Shown here piece by piece: positions 35,159 to 44,118 of a stretch of 64,000 bases of DNA. The stretch is taken from positions 1 to 64,000 of the forward strand of contig JAGXRX010000007.1 in the NCBI GenBank assembly GCA_018335655.1, read 5' to 3'. The first letter of the stretch is position 1, and each line of letters begins with the position of its first letter. A program made the translations under genes and the position numbers. The notes under the pieces were generated by a model. It was given only the letters and a program-made list of their open reading frames with translations, did not search any database and was not told the DNA's origin. This stretch comes from Erysipelothrix sp. GTDB taxonomy: Bacteria > Bacillota_I > Bacilli_A > Erysipelotrichales > Erysipelotrichaceae.

Positions 35159-35859
35159 CATTTCTTAAAAGGAGATTTCGATGGATACTAAGTGGATTAC
35201 TCTTTGGATTATTACTCTTCACAATCATTCCATATCATATATCCTATGCACCTGAAAGGCTTGCCATTGATGCTTATAAACAAGCAACCCCTACATCATT
35301 TGGGTATGAATATAACTCACAAGCTAAGATTCATATCATTATGTACCCTGGTGGATTAGTATCTCATATTGCCTATGCACCACTAGCTTATGATTTATCA
35401 CTCAAAGGTTATCGAGTCAGTGTACTTGAAGTTCCACTCAATTTAGCAATTACACAACCTCTAGCATTTAAAGGTGTTGATGTTTCAAATAGTGAACTAA
35501 TCATCCTAATGGGTCACTCATTAGGGGGTGTAACAGCATCCATTGCTATGGAAACAAATACAGTGGACGGTCTTATCCTTTTAGCATCATATCCACTTAA
35601 TGCTTCATTAATTCAAGGTAATCCAAAAATTTTAAGTATTTTAGGATCAAAGGATGGACTTCTCAATCTTGATGCTTATGAAGAAGCAGTTTTAGGATTA
35701 TCTTTTGAAGAAGTTATCCTTGAAGGGGGTAATCATGCTCAGTTTGGTTCCTATGGACCGCAAACTAATGATTTAGAAGCATCAATATCACCGAGTATTC
35801 AGCGAACACTTATCATTAATGCTATAGATGAATGGATTAACACAAAACTCATTCCATAA
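35155..35859 (+). CDS. Alpha/beta hydrolase with N-terminal membrane anchor
   Basis: The 234-residue protein has a basic start and one hydrophobic helix (about 8-27), so it is exported or anchored. The alpha/beta hydrolase core shows MYPGGLVSHIAYAPLA (oxyanion region), the nucleophile elbow GHSLGG, LGSKDGLL (Asp) and GGNHAQFGSYG (catalytic His). It resembles the PF12695-type hydrolases. Substrate unknown. ATGA overlap with the GNAT gene. Confidence 0.85.
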   Translation: MTFLKRRFRWILSGLLFGLLLFTIIPYHISYAPERLAIDAYKQATPTSFGYEYNSQAKIHIIMYPGGLVSHIAYAPLAYDLSLKGYRVSVLEVPLNLAITQPLAFKGVDVSNSELIILMGHSLGGVTASIAMETNTVDGLILLASYPLNASLIQGNPKILSILGSKDGLLNLDAYEEAVLGLSFEEVILEGGNHAQFGSYGPQTNDLEASISPSIQRTLIINAIDEWINTKLIP

Positions 35860-35868
35860 GGAGAAATT

Positions 35869-36330
35869 ATGTACTATCTAGCGTATGGTTCAAATCATGG
35901 CATCGATCAAATGAAATTAAGATGTCCTAATGCAAAGAAAATCGGAAATTCGGTTTTAAATGATATTCAGCTAGTTTTTATTGGTGAAAATAAAAATGAA
36001 GGATATGCTTCACTTGCGATGAAAGAAGGAGCTCAAACTCCAATTACCATTTATGAGTTAAGTGAATCAGATGTTCAAGCACTTGATCGTTTTGAAGGTG
36101 TTTCTAAATATGTTTATCGTAAAGAAAACTGGAGAATTCGCTTTGATGGTCAGCGCATTGAAGGAATGGTATATCTACGAACATCTGGAGTATATCAACT
36201 TCCTAGTGATGAATATTTGAATCGAATGATGAAAGGTTATCAAGATCAAGGCTTTGAGTTGAAGACAATTCATTTTGCCTTAGATTTAAGTGATAGTTTG
36301 GAAGGGAAACCATGTCTGAACAAGATTTAG
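35869..36330 (+). CDS. Gamma-glutamylcyclotransferase family protein
   Basis: The 153-residue protein has the GGCT/AIG2 phosphate-binding loop YLAYGSN at residues 3-9 and the catalytic-type Glu in ALDRFEGVSKYVYRK. The family forms 5-oxoproline from gamma-glutamyl amines, but small bacterial members are poorly known. AAGGAG before the ATG. Its 3' end overlaps the following GNAT gene by 19 bases. Confidence 0.85.
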   Translation: MYYLAYGSNHGIDQMKLRCPNAKKIGNSVLNDIQLVFIGENKNEGYASLAMKEGAQTPITIYELSESDVQALDRFEGVSKYVYRKENWRIRFDGQRIEGMVYLRTSGVYQLPSDEYLNRMMKGYQDQGFELKTIHFALDLSDSLEGKPCLNKI

Positions 36331-36839
36331 TCATTACTTTAAGACCTTTTAGACAAGATGATTTCAATGCTTGGTTATGGGTCCATGAACATCAACATCC
36401 TTCTATGAATTCATTTGATGAAGGATATTTTCCAACGCAAGGATTTAATGAACGATACTTTAACTCATTGATTACAGAATATGAGGAACTAAGTGAAAAC
36501 CATGATGCGTTTGTATTTGGCGCATTTGATCAAGAACAACGTCTTTGTGCAATCGCTCAACTTATAACATTGAGTGACGATTTAAAGACTGCAGAATTAA
36601 AACTTAGAGTTTTTAATTTATATTTTAATCGTGGTGTAGGTAAACAATCGCTAATATTACTTTTAGAGAAAGCAAAGGAAATTGGTTACTCTAAACTACT
36701 AGCTCACTGTTCACTACATCATGAAGTGGCACAGAAACTATTCACGTCTTTAGGATTTAGTGATGAAGGGCACAAACTTGTTCAAGAATGTGATCAAGTG
36801 TGTTGGCCAACAAAACATGTCTTTTCTATAAATTTGTAA
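36312..36839 (+). CDS. GNAT family acetyltransferase
   Basis: The 175-residue protein has the GNAT core: LRVFNLYFNRGVGKQSLILLLEKAKEIGYSKLLAH with a G-V-G-K-Q acetyl-CoA loop, and LFTSLGFSDEG near the end. It is the last gene of the five-gene run before the polyamine operon. GGAAGGGA lies before the ATG within the preceding gene. Substrate unknown. Confidence 0.85.
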   Translation: MSEQDLVITLRPFRQDDFNAWLWVHEHQHPSMNSFDEGYFPTQGFNERYFNSLITEYEELSENHDAFVFGAFDQEQRLCAIAQLITLSDDLKTAELKLRVFNLYFNRGVGKQSLILLLEKAKEIGYSKLLAHCSLHHEVAQKLFTSLGFSDEGHKLVQECDQVCWPTKHVFSINL

Positions 36840-36884
36840 TATTAGTAAAAGTAAACAAAAAGTTTTCTATTAACAAAAAAAGAC

Positions 36885-36913
36885 TTGCATTATAGTATGT
36901 TATCCTATAAAAT
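36885..36913 (+). promoter_or_regulatory. Promoter of the polyamine/SAM operon
   Basis: TTGCAT (36885-36890) and TAAAAT (36908-36913) are spaced by 17 bases. Transcription should begin near 36920, at the first base of the structured leader. Confidence 0.7.
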
Positions 36914-36918
36914 CATGT

Positions 36919-37172
36919 AGTAATAGAAGTCCACAGGATACTGTGCTATTGCAACCAATTTTGTTTCCTTGACCGACACTTAATGTGTCTTAAACGGCCA
37001 AACGGACAGCCAGGTTAAAAGCCGAAATTGCGATTGTAAATCGTGTTGATTGATGATGGTTCATCAAAGAGTTCTTCTCAACATGGGCACCCCAAACTTT
37101 GTTTGGATTCCTTAACTTCAGGCATTATTGCGTAAAAGTGTGTTGTGAAGGCCATCATCTGGTCTTTTTTTC
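36919..37172 (+). ncRNA. Structured leader RNA of the speD operon, unrecognised riboswitch candidate
   Basis: Several hairpins follow the start site in order: GTAATAG/CTATTGC enclosing CACAG-GATA-CTGTG (36920-36952), GACAC/GTGTC (36975-36989), CGGC/GCCG (36995-37024) and CGATT/AATCG (37031-37043). Next are TTGATGA/TCATCAA (37050-37067) inside GTTGA/TCAAC, and CCAAAC/GTTTGG (37092-37106). The end is a terminator, AAGGCC with GGTCTT and a T-run (37148-37171). GATGATGG (37052-37059) is perfectly complementary to CCATCATC (37152-37159), which would break the terminator. The TTGATGA hairpin would block that pairing. I do not recognise the aptamer: no SAM, lysine, cobalamin or T-box core is present. 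Confidence 0.72.
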
Positions 37173-37187
37173 ATGTAAGGAGCACTC

Positions 37188-37994
37188 ATGAGCAAAATCA
37201 AACTGTATGGATTTAATAATCTTACCAAAACACTATCATTCAATATCTTCGATATTGCGTACGTTGAAAATGAAAAGCAACGTCAAGACTATGTCGCTTA
37301 TATTGATGAGCAGTATAATGCACACCGTCTCACAAGTATTCTTGTGGATGTAACCCACATGATTGGGGCAACAGTTTTAAACATTTCTAAACAAGACTAT
37401 GATCCTCAAGGAGCGAGTGTTACTTTACTTATCTCTGAAGAACCTCTTGAAGACGGACAACTTGACGCATCATGTTCAGTGGATCCTCAATTCATTAAAA
37501 AAGAAAGTGTTGCAGGACATCTTGATAAATCACATGTGACTGTCCATACTTATCCTGAGTATCATCCAGATCTTAATATCGCAACCTTTAGAGTTGATAT
37601 TGATGTGTCAACATGTGGAAAAATTTCTCCACTTAATGCACTCAATTATCTAATTAATTCCTTTGATTCAGATATTATTACACTTGATTATCGTGTACGT
37701 GGATTCACACGTGATGAGAATGGAAGAAAACTCTTTATTGACCACCCAATCACAAGTATTCAAGACTACATTGAACCTGTAGTATTAGATAAGTATGATG
37801 CCGTGGACATTAACATGTACCAATCAAATATTTTCCATACTAAACTTATCTTATCGGATGTTCAATTAGCGAACTACTTATTTGCATCATCCCCACAAGC
37901 CTATACACCTAAACAAAAACTAGACATTACACGACGTCTTCGTCAAGAGATGATCGAGATATTCTCATCATCAAATGTCTTTGACAATGAGTAA
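37188..37994 (+). CDS. speD: S-adenosylmethionine decarboxylase proenzyme, E. coli type
   Basis: The 268-residue protein aligns by eye with E. coli SpeD (264 residues): HLDKSHVTVHTYPE, VDIDVSTCGKISPLNALNYLI, DYRVRGFTRDENG and NIFHTKLILSD. Self-cleavage at K114-S115 would turn Ser115 into the pyruvoyl cofactor. The product, decarboxylated SAM, is the aminopropyl donor for SpeE. This long class is unlike the short SpeH-type enzyme of Bacillus. AAGGAGCAC precedes the ATG. It is the first gene of a five-gene operon behind a structured leader. Confidence 0.95.
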   Translation: MSKIKLYGFNNLTKTLSFNIFDIAYVENEKQRQDYVAYIDEQYNAHRLTSILVDVTHMIGATVLNISKQDYDPQGASVTLLISEEPLEDGQLDASCSVDPQFIKKESVAGHLDKSHVTVHTYPEYHPDLNIATFRVDIDVSTCGKISPLNALNYLINSFDSDIITLDYRVRGFTRDENGRKLFIDHPITSIQDYIEPVVLDKYDAVDINMYQSNIFHTKLILSDVQLANYLFASSPQAYTPKQKLDITRRLRQEMIEIFSSSNVFDNE

Positions 37995-39426
37995 GACTCC
38001 ACTGCTTGATGGACTTAATCGCTACGTCAAGAAACGTGTTGTAGCATTTGATGTCCCAGGTCACAAACAAGGTAAAGGGGATAAAACACTCATTGATGTC
38101 TTTGGGGCTCAATGTGTTCAATATGACTTTAATTCATCTCAATATTTAGATAATCTTGGTAATCCTTCGGGAATTATTAAGGAAGCTCATGATCTTGCAG
38201 CTCAAGCTTTTAGTGCAAACCATGCTTTCTTTATGGTCAATGGCACATCGATGGCTGTGATGGTTATGATTTTAGCATGTGTTAAAGAGCATGAAAGTAT
38301 TATCATGCCACGAAATGTACATAAATCAGCACTCAATGCCTTAATTCTAGGAGGTGCACATCCAATCTATGTTGATCCTGGCATGGATCCTCAACTTGGT
38401 ATTTCCTGTGCGATGGATGCAGATGATGTAATAAAGACCATCAAAGAACATCCTTATGCGAAAGCAGTGTTTGTAAATAACCCAACATATTATGGCTTAG
38501 TCAGTGACTTAGCTTCAATTGTGAAGGTAGCACATGAGTATGGTATGAAGGTTCTTGTAGATGAAGCTCATGGAGCACATTTCTACTTTCACAATGACTT
38601 ACCAGTCTCAGCCATGGCAGCAAAAGCAGATATGAGTAGTATCTCACTTCATAAAACAGGGGGATCACTCACTCAGTCATCGATTCTTTTATGTGGAGAG
38701 AACATGGATTATGATCATGTCCTTCAAACAATTAACTTACTTCAAACGACTTCTGCGAGTTATATTCTTATGGCTTCTCTTGATGTCGCTCGCGCTAAAC
38801 TTCAAGAAGAAGGTGAGGCGATGTTCACAAAAATCATGGCACTCGCTGATTATGCACGAAATGAGATTAATGCCATGGGTGGATATATTGCCTTTGGAGT
38901 TGATCGCATAGGACAACACGGAATCTTTGGATATGATCGCACAAAACTGAGCATTCATACCCAAGGAGTAGGATTAAGTGGTAAAAAAGTGTACGATATA
39001 TTAAGAGATGAGTATGGTATTCAACTTGAATTTGGTGATGTTTCTAATGTCTTAGCCATTATTTCAGTTGGAGATCGTGCTTTAGAAGTTGAGCGTTTGA
39101 TTGCTGCACTTCAAGATATAAAACATCGCTATAAGCAAGCACAAACAACTCAAAATATCCAAGAATTTATTCAACCTCATGTGTTAATGAGTCCTAAGCA
39201 GGCTTATAGTGCTCATCATGAAATGGTCGATTTTAATTCATCTTTAGGTAGAATTAGCGCAGAAATGATTATGGCTTATCCCCCAGGAATTCCTATTTTA
39301 TCTTATGGGGAAGAAATCACGTCCGATGTCTTAGAGTACATTGCGTTTGGACGATTAAATGAGCAATTTTTAATGGGATCACATGATTCCAGTTTAAAGA
39401 CCCTTAAGGTCGTCAAGGAGGACTAA
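37987..39426 (+). CDS. speA: Arginine decarboxylase, PLP-dependent (Orn/Lys/Arg class I)
   Basis: The protein is 479 residues from the ATG at 37987; an in-frame ATG at 37975 adds four residues, and neither has a good ribosome site, so translation probably depends on coupling to speD (8-base overlap). It matches Bacillus SpeA: DVPGHKQGKG, FFMVNGTSMAVM, VDEAHGAHFYF and the PLP lysine in SLHKTGGSLTQ, plus a C-terminal wing domain (YPPGIPILSYGEE). The length fits the short Gram-positive type. It makes agmatine from arginine. Lysine decarboxylase is a less likely alternative because speB follows. Confidence 0.92.
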   Translation: MSKTPLLDGLNRYVKKRVVAFDVPGHKQGKGDKTLIDVFGAQCVQYDFNSSQYLDNLGNPSGIIKEAHDLAAQAFSANHAFFMVNGTSMAVMVMILACVKEHESIIMPRNVHKSALNALILGGAHPIYVDPGMDPQLGISCAMDADDVIKTIKEHPYAKAVFVNNPTYYGLVSDLASIVKVAHEYGMKVLVDEAHGAHFYFHNDLPVSAMAAKADMSSISLHKTGGSLTQSSILLCGENMDYDHVLQTINLLQTTSASYILMASLDVARAKLQEEGEAMFTKIMALADYARNEINAMGGYIAFGVDRIGQHGIFGYDRTKLSIHTQGVGLSGKKVYDILRDEYGIQLEFGDVSNVLAIISVGDRALEVERLIAALQDIKHRYKQAQTTQNIQEFIQPHVLMSPKQAYSAHHEMVDFNSSLGRISAEMIMAYPPGIPILSYGEEITSDVLEYIAFGRLNEQFLMGSHDSSLKTLKVVKED

Positions 39427-40280
39427 TGGAACTTTGGTACACAGAGCAACAAACAGAACATGTGCGTTTCTCTATAAAAATTAAACAGCATCTATTTTCA
39501 GCAAAAAGTGACTTCCAACAAGTGGATGTTTTTGATTCAGTAGAATTTGGACGCTTCTTAACCCTTGATGGACTCATGATGGTAACTGAAAAAGATGAAT
39601 TCATCTATCATGATATGATTGTCCATGTTCCTATGGCTTCAAATCCAAATATTAAAAAAGTATGTGTCATTGGAGCTGGAGATGGTGGAACTGTTCGTGA
39701 ACTACTGCGCTATCCTCATCTTGAATCCATTGATATGGTTGAGATTGATCCAATGGTAGTGGAAGTGAGTTTAGCATATCTTCCTCAAACCGCAAGTCAA
39801 GTTCACCATGAAAAAGTAAATCTATTCTTTGAAGATGGTTTGAAATTCATTCGCTCTAAAGTGGATGAATATGACCTCATCATTGTAGACTCCACGGATC
39901 CATTTGGACCTGGTGAAGGATTATTTACGAAAGAGTTTTATTCAAACTGCTATCGTGCCCTTAATGCGAATGGAATCTTAGTGAATCAACATGAATCACC
40001 ATACTATCCTGCATTTGAGCGCAACATGCGTCGTGCACACCAACGTATTTCTGAAGTGTTTGATGTAGCAAAGGTATACCAAGCTCATATTCCTACTTAC
40101 CCTAGTGGACATTGGTTGTTTGGATATGCTTCAAAAGGAATACAACCAATCAATGAACATAATCAATCTTGGAGTGATTATGGATTAAATACAAAGTATT
40201 ATAATCCACAACTTCATGTCGGCTGTTTTGCGCTACCTACGTACGTGATTGAGTCCTTGAAGGAGGATTATCATGATTAA
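39426..40280 (+). CDS. speE: Spermidine synthase (polyamine aminopropyltransferase)
   Basis: The 284-residue protein has the N-terminal beta-hairpin domain ending in DGLMMVTEKDEFIYHDM and a methyltransferase-like fold: VIGAGDGGTVRELLR, VEIDPMVVE, DLIIVDSTDPFGPGEGLF and YQAHIPTYPSGHW. The Asp residues of VDSTDP are catalytic and bind the amine. It transfers the aminopropyl group of decarboxylated SAM to putrescine. AAGGAGG precedes a TAATG junction with speA. Confidence 0.95.
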   Translation: MELWYTEQQTEHVRFSIKIKQHLFSAKSDFQQVDVFDSVEFGRFLTLDGLMMVTEKDEFIYHDMIVHVPMASNPNIKKVCVIGAGDGGTVRELLRYPHLESIDMVEIDPMVVEVSLAYLPQTASQVHHEKVNLFFEDGLKFIRSKVDEYDLIIVDSTDPFGPGEGLFTKEFYSNCYRALNANGILVNQHESPYYPAFERNMRRAHQRISEVFDVAKVYQAHIPTYPSGHWLFGYASKGIQPINEHNQSWSDYGLNTKYYNPQLHVGCFALPTYVIESLKEDYHD

Positions 40281-41127
40281 TGCGAAAGACGTGTTCATGG
40301 CTTGTGAGGCTTCCTATGAGGAGGCTAAGATTGTCATGTTTGGTGTTGACTTTGATGGTACATGTTCCTTTAGACCAGGAACTCGCTTTGGGCCAAGTGC
40401 ATTAAGACGTGCTTCCTATGGTGTTGAAACATTCTCATGGTCAACTCAAAAGGATTTAGAAGACTATCAAATCTTTGATCGTGGTGATCTTGGATGTCCA
40501 ATGGGTGACAATGTCACGACTCAGGCAATGATTAAAGAAACTACAAAGACTATTCTTAATGATGGTAAGTTTCCGCTTATGATTGGAGGAGAGCATTCAA
40601 TTTCCTATCCAAGCATTGAAGCAACCTATGAGAAATATCCAGATTTAATGGTAATTCAATTGGATGCTCATGCAGACTTGCGTGAGTCTTACATGAATAA
40701 TCCTCACTCGCATGCAAGTGTGATGTATCGTACTGTAAATCTATTAGGACCAAAGCGTGTCGTTCAATGGGGTATTCGCTCAGGGACAAAAGAAGAATTC
40801 GCTTTTGCGAAGGATAACACAATACTTCTTCCTGCCTTAGTTCAGGCATTAAAAGTTGTGGTGTCATCGCTTGGTTCAACTCCAATCTATCTTACGATTG
40901 ATGTGGATGTTATCGATCCAAGTTTACTTCCAGGGACTGGGACACCAGAACCGGGTGGTATAACATACGGTATATATGAAGAAGTTTTAGAAGTATTGAG
41001 TACACTTAATATTGTCGGTGCGGATGTTGTTGAGTTATCCCCAGATTATGATCATTCAGGGGTAAGCAGTGTTGTGGTCGCGAAAATGGTGCGCCAATTA
41101 TTGATGTTGATAGGAGAAAAACAATGA
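40273..41127 (+). CDS. speB: Agmatinase (ureohydrolase)
   Basis: The 284-residue protein has the binuclear Mn sites of the arginase/agmatinase family: [19 protein letters not shown], and [23 protein letters not shown]. It hydrolyses agmatine to putrescine and urea, completing the arginine-to-putrescine route with SpeA. It overlaps speE by 8 bases and metK by 4 bases. Confidence 0.95.
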   Translation: MINAKDVFMACEASYEEAKIVMFGVDFDGTCSFRPGTRFGPSALRRASYGVETFSWSTQKDLEDYQIFDRGDLGCPMGDNVTTQAMIKETTKTILNDGKFPLMIGGEHSISYPSIEATYEKYPDLMVIQLDAHADLRESYMNNPHSHASVMYRTVNLLGPKRVVQWGIRSGTKEEFAFAKDNTILLPALVQALKVVVSSLGSTPIYLTIDVDVIDPSLLPGTGTPEPGGITYGIYEEVLEVLSTLNIVGADVVELSPDYDHSGVSSVVVAKMVRQLLMLIGEKQ

Positions 41128-42296
41128 GCAAGAAAATTTACTTTACGTCTGAATCAGTGACCGAAGGTCATCCTGATAAAATTTGTGATCAAGTGTCCGA
41201 TGCGGTTCTTGATGCAATTCTAAAAGAAGATCCTACAGCACGTGTAGCGTGTGAAACAGCGATTACTACAGGTCTAGTACTCGTCATGGGTGAGATTACA
41301 ACATCCACTTATGTTGATATTCCAAAGATTGTTCGCCAAACCATTTTAAACATTGGTTATGATCGTGCAAAATATGGTTTTGATGCACAAACATGTGGTG
41401 TCATTACTTCAATTGATGAGCAATCACCAGATATTGCCCAAGGTGTTGATCGTGCTTATGATGCGCAAAGCGATTATGACAATGGAGCAGGGGACCAAGG
41501 AATGATGTTTGGGTATGCGTGTGATGAAACACCAGAACTTATGCCACTTCCTATTTCACTCGCTCATAAACTAGCTCGCCAATTAGCAACTGTTCGCAAA
41601 GACAAAGCACTTGATTACTTACGTCCTGATGGAAAGACTCAAGTGAGTGTTGAGTACATTGATGGTAAACCAACACGTGTGGATACAATTGTAATTTCAA
41701 CCCAACATGCAGACCATGTTTCGCATGAACAAATTATTGCGGACATTAAAAAGTATGTCATTGAACCTATTGTGGGTTCTGAGTGGGTGGATGAAGACAC
41801 AAAATACTTCATTAATCCAACTGGTAAGTTTGTCGTCGGTGGACCACAAGGAGATAGTGGTTTAACTGGTCGTAAGATTATTGTTGATACCTATGGTGGT
41901 ATGGCACGTCATGGCGGTGGAGCATTCTCGGGCAAAGACCCAACCAAAGTTGACCGCTCTGCTGCTTACGCAACACGCTATGTTGCGAAAAATATCGTAG
42001 CTGCTGGATTAGCTTCAAAATGTGAAGTTCAAGTCGCTTATGCGATTGGAGTCGCTCGTCCTGTATCAATCTTCGTGGATACTTTTGGAACTGGAATCTT
42101 AGCTGATGATGAATTAGCACTTATCATTGCGAAAGAATTTGATTTACGTCCAAAAGCAATCATTGATACTTTACAACTTCGTCGTCCACAATATCGTCAA
42201 ATTGCAGCTTATGGTCACATGGGTCGTGAAGACGTTGATGTTGCATGGGAAAAAGTAAATCGTGTGAATGATTTGCGTAAATATCTTCCTCAATAA
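41124..42296 (+). CDS. metK: S-adenosylmethionine synthetase
   Basis: The 390-residue protein is full length. Signatures are [28 protein letters not shown] (adenosine loop), [20 protein letters not shown] and [19 protein letters not shown]. It makes SAM from methionine and ATP. Position at the end of the spe operon (ATGA overlap with speB) ties SAM supply to its use by SpeD. Start codon follows AGGAG. Confidence 0.97.
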   Translation: MSKKIYFTSESVTEGHPDKICDQVSDAVLDAILKEDPTARVACETAITTGLVLVMGEITTSTYVDIPKIVRQTILNIGYDRAKYGFDAQTCGVITSIDEQSPDIAQGVDRAYDAQSDYDNGAGDQGMMFGYACDETPELMPLPISLAHKLARQLATVRKDKALDYLRPDGKTQVSVEYIDGKPTRVDTIVISTQHADHVSHEQIIADIKKYVIEPIVGSEWVDEDTKYFINPTGKFVVGGPQGDSGLTGRKIIVDTYGGMARHGGGAFSGKDPTKVDRSAAYATRYVAKNIVAAGLASKCEVQVAYAIGVARPVSIFVDTFGTGILADDELALIIAKEFDLRPKAIIDTLQLRRPQYRQIAAYGHMGREDVDVAWEKVNRVNDLRKYLPQ

Positions 42297-42308
42297 TGTA
42301 TAATACTA

Positions 42309-42332
42309 AGAGAAAGGAAACTTTCTCTTTTA
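42309..42332 (+). promoter_or_regulatory. Hairpin between metK and the MATE gene, containing its ribosome site
   Basis: AGAGAAAG pairs perfectly with CTTTCTCT around a GAAA loop and is followed by TTTTA directly at the ATG (42332). The purine-rich AAAGGAAA that would serve as ribosome site forms part of the stem and loop. It may be a weak terminator or a structure that limits translation. Confidence 0.5.
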
Positions 42333-43663
42333 TGTTCAAAAACTTTAAACGCGATATCTTTCCACTTGCTTGGCCAATTTTCATTGAAATTGGTCTTTTC
42401 ATGATTATGGGAAACATTGACGTTGTGATGTTATCACGAGTGTCAGAAACCGTTGTCAGTGCAGTTGGAAATGTCAATCAGGTATTTAATCTTATTGCCC
42501 TCATGTTCAGTGTTGTAACGTCAGCATCTGCGATTTTAATCTCGCAAAGTATTGGGGCAAAGAAAACTCAGGAACTTCCAACCATTGTCTCGCTAGCTTT
42601 TACCTTAAACATGTCTTTAGCTTTCCTACTTGGACTTGGTGTGTTAGCTTTTGGTGCTTACTTCTTAATGCTTATTAATGTTCCAATAGAATCGATTCAA
42701 GTTGGAAAAGGTTACATGATGATTGTAGGATCAACTTTATTTGTGCATGCAGGAAGTTTAGTACTAACGACGACACTTCGCTCCCAAAAGCACACTAAAG
42801 AAGTTATGCATATTTCAGTACTTATAAATATTCTTAATGTGATTGGTAACTATACATTCTTATTTGGTCCTTTAGCATTCCTAAACATGGGTGTGGTTGG
42901 GGTTGCGTTATCCACAGCTGTATCACGAACGATTGGACTTATTTTGAATTACCGCTTATGTGGAAGACTGGTCAACTTTACTCCAAAACTTCGACATTTA
43001 AAGAATGTAACTAAAGAATTATTATTTAAAATGATTCGATTAGGCTCACCAGCAGCAATAGAACCATTGTCATATCAACTTGTTCAGGTCATTATGTTTT
43101 CATATATTAACTCGTATGGTCATGTCGCCATCAATACACGAATCTATGTGCAAACAGCGACTTGGTTTGTCTATCTTTCAGTATTAGCCATTGCACAGGC
43201 AAGCTTAATCATGGTCGGTGAGAAAATTGGCCAAAATAGGCCAGATGAAGCACGAAGTATGGTATTTAATAACCTGAAAATATCTCTCATGATTTCTGTA
43301 ACCATGTCACTAGTTCTAGCCATCAATAGTCGCTTCTTTATCGGAATGTTTACCGATAATGAAGCCATCTTACAACTCGCAAGCACCATATTATGGATCG
43401 ATGTAATATTGGAGATTGGAAGAACCTTTAATCTTGTATTAATCTTGTCAGCACGTGGTGCTGGGGATGTGAGATTTCCAATGATCATTGCGATTATTGT
43501 CATGTGGATTGTAGGGTTAGGTGCAGGAGTGACCTTAGCGACAGTCTTTAATATGCAACTTGTGGGGATATGGATTGGACTCACATGTGACGAATGGGTA
43601 CGAGGTCTTCTTATGATGATGCGTTGGCGAGGTGAAAAATGGAAGCAATTCAAAATGGTATAA
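42332..43663 (+). CDS. MATE family efflux transporter
   Basis: The protein is 443 residues from the ATG at 42332, which has AAAGGAAA upstream. An alternative ATG at 42296 overlaps the metK stop (TAATG) and would add 12 residues. About 12 helices form two MATE halves: GNIDVVMLSRVSETVVSAVG, ISQSIGAKKTQE, RLGSPAAIEPLSYQLVQ and GAGDVRFPMIIA. Downstream of polyamine genes it could export polyamines or cationic drugs, but that is a guess. It overlaps the following GNAT gene by 25 bases. Confidence 0.88.
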   Translation: MFKNFKRDIFPLAWPIFIEIGLFMIMGNIDVVMLSRVSETVVSAVGNVNQVFNLIALMFSVVTSASAILISQSIGAKKTQELPTIVSLAFTLNMSLAFLLGLGVLAFGAYFLMLINVPIESIQVGKGYMMIVGSTLFVHAGSLVLTTTLRSQKHTKEVMHISVLINILNVIGNYTFLFGPLAFLNMGVVGVALSTAVSRTIGLILNYRLCGRLVNFTPKLRHLKNVTKELLFKMIRLGSPAAIEPLSYQLVQVIMFSYINSYGHVAINTRIYVQTATWFVYLSVLAIAQASLIMVGEKIGQNRPDEARSMVFNNLKISLMISVTMSLVLAINSRFFIGMFTDNEAILQLASTILWIDVILEIGRTFNLVLILSARGAGDVRFPMIIAIIVMWIVGLGAGVTLATVFNMQLVGIWIGLTCDEWVRGLLMMMRWRGEKWKQFKMV

Positions 43664-44118
43664 GTTTTAAGCTTTTGAAGGACTATCCTCAATATTTTAG
43701 TGAATGGTCATCATTCATTATTTCAGCATGGGCGAGTGAGACGACAAAACCTTTATATGAAGATCATTTCAAGTGGATGATGCAAAGTGATAATGTCATT
43801 CCAACATGGGGAGTTCTTTTGAAAGATAATGAAGTAATTGGGTGTTGTGGTCTTATTGTGAATGATTTTAACTCACGTATGGATGTATGGCCTTATTTAG
43901 CTGCAGTGTATATCGATGAATCACAACGTGGTGCAGGACATGCAAAAACCATGATTAATACCATGGTTCAAATAGGATTTGATTTAGGATTTAAAGACAT
44001 TTATTGTGCAAGTGATCTTGTAGAATTTTATGAATCTTTAGGGTTTAAACATATTGGAAAAACTTATCATCCTTGGGGTGAAAATGAACTGCTTGTGATT
44101 AGTTCGCTTGAAGAATAA
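43639..44118 (+). CDS. GNAT family acetyltransferase
   Basis: The 159-residue protein has AAVYIDESQRGAGHAKTMINTMV, with the R-G-A-G-H acetyl-CoA loop, and EFYESLGFKHIG. GGCGAGG lies before the ATG inside the MATE gene. As the last gene of the polyamine operon it might acetylate a polyamine, as SpeG/PaiA do, but sequence alone does not show that. Its 3' end overlaps the facing methyltransferase gene by 20 bases. Confidence 0.85.
   Translation: MEAIQNGISFKLLKDYPQYFSEWSSFIISAWASETTKPLYEDHFKWMMQSDNVIPTWGVLLKDNEVIGCCGLIVNDFNSRMDVWPYLAAVYIDESQRGAGHAKTMINTMVQIGFDLGFKDIYCASDLVEFYESLGFKHIGKTYHPWGENELLVISSLEE

Noticed and set aside
36919-37172. Leader of speD as a known SAM, cobalamin, guanidine or T-box element
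   Set aside because: GACAGCCAGG resembles the start of a B12 box and GGTTAAAAGCC resembles the end of ykkC/guanidine-I, but the rest of each motif is missing. There is no SAM-I core and no T-box GGTGG sequence. I kept it as unrecognised.
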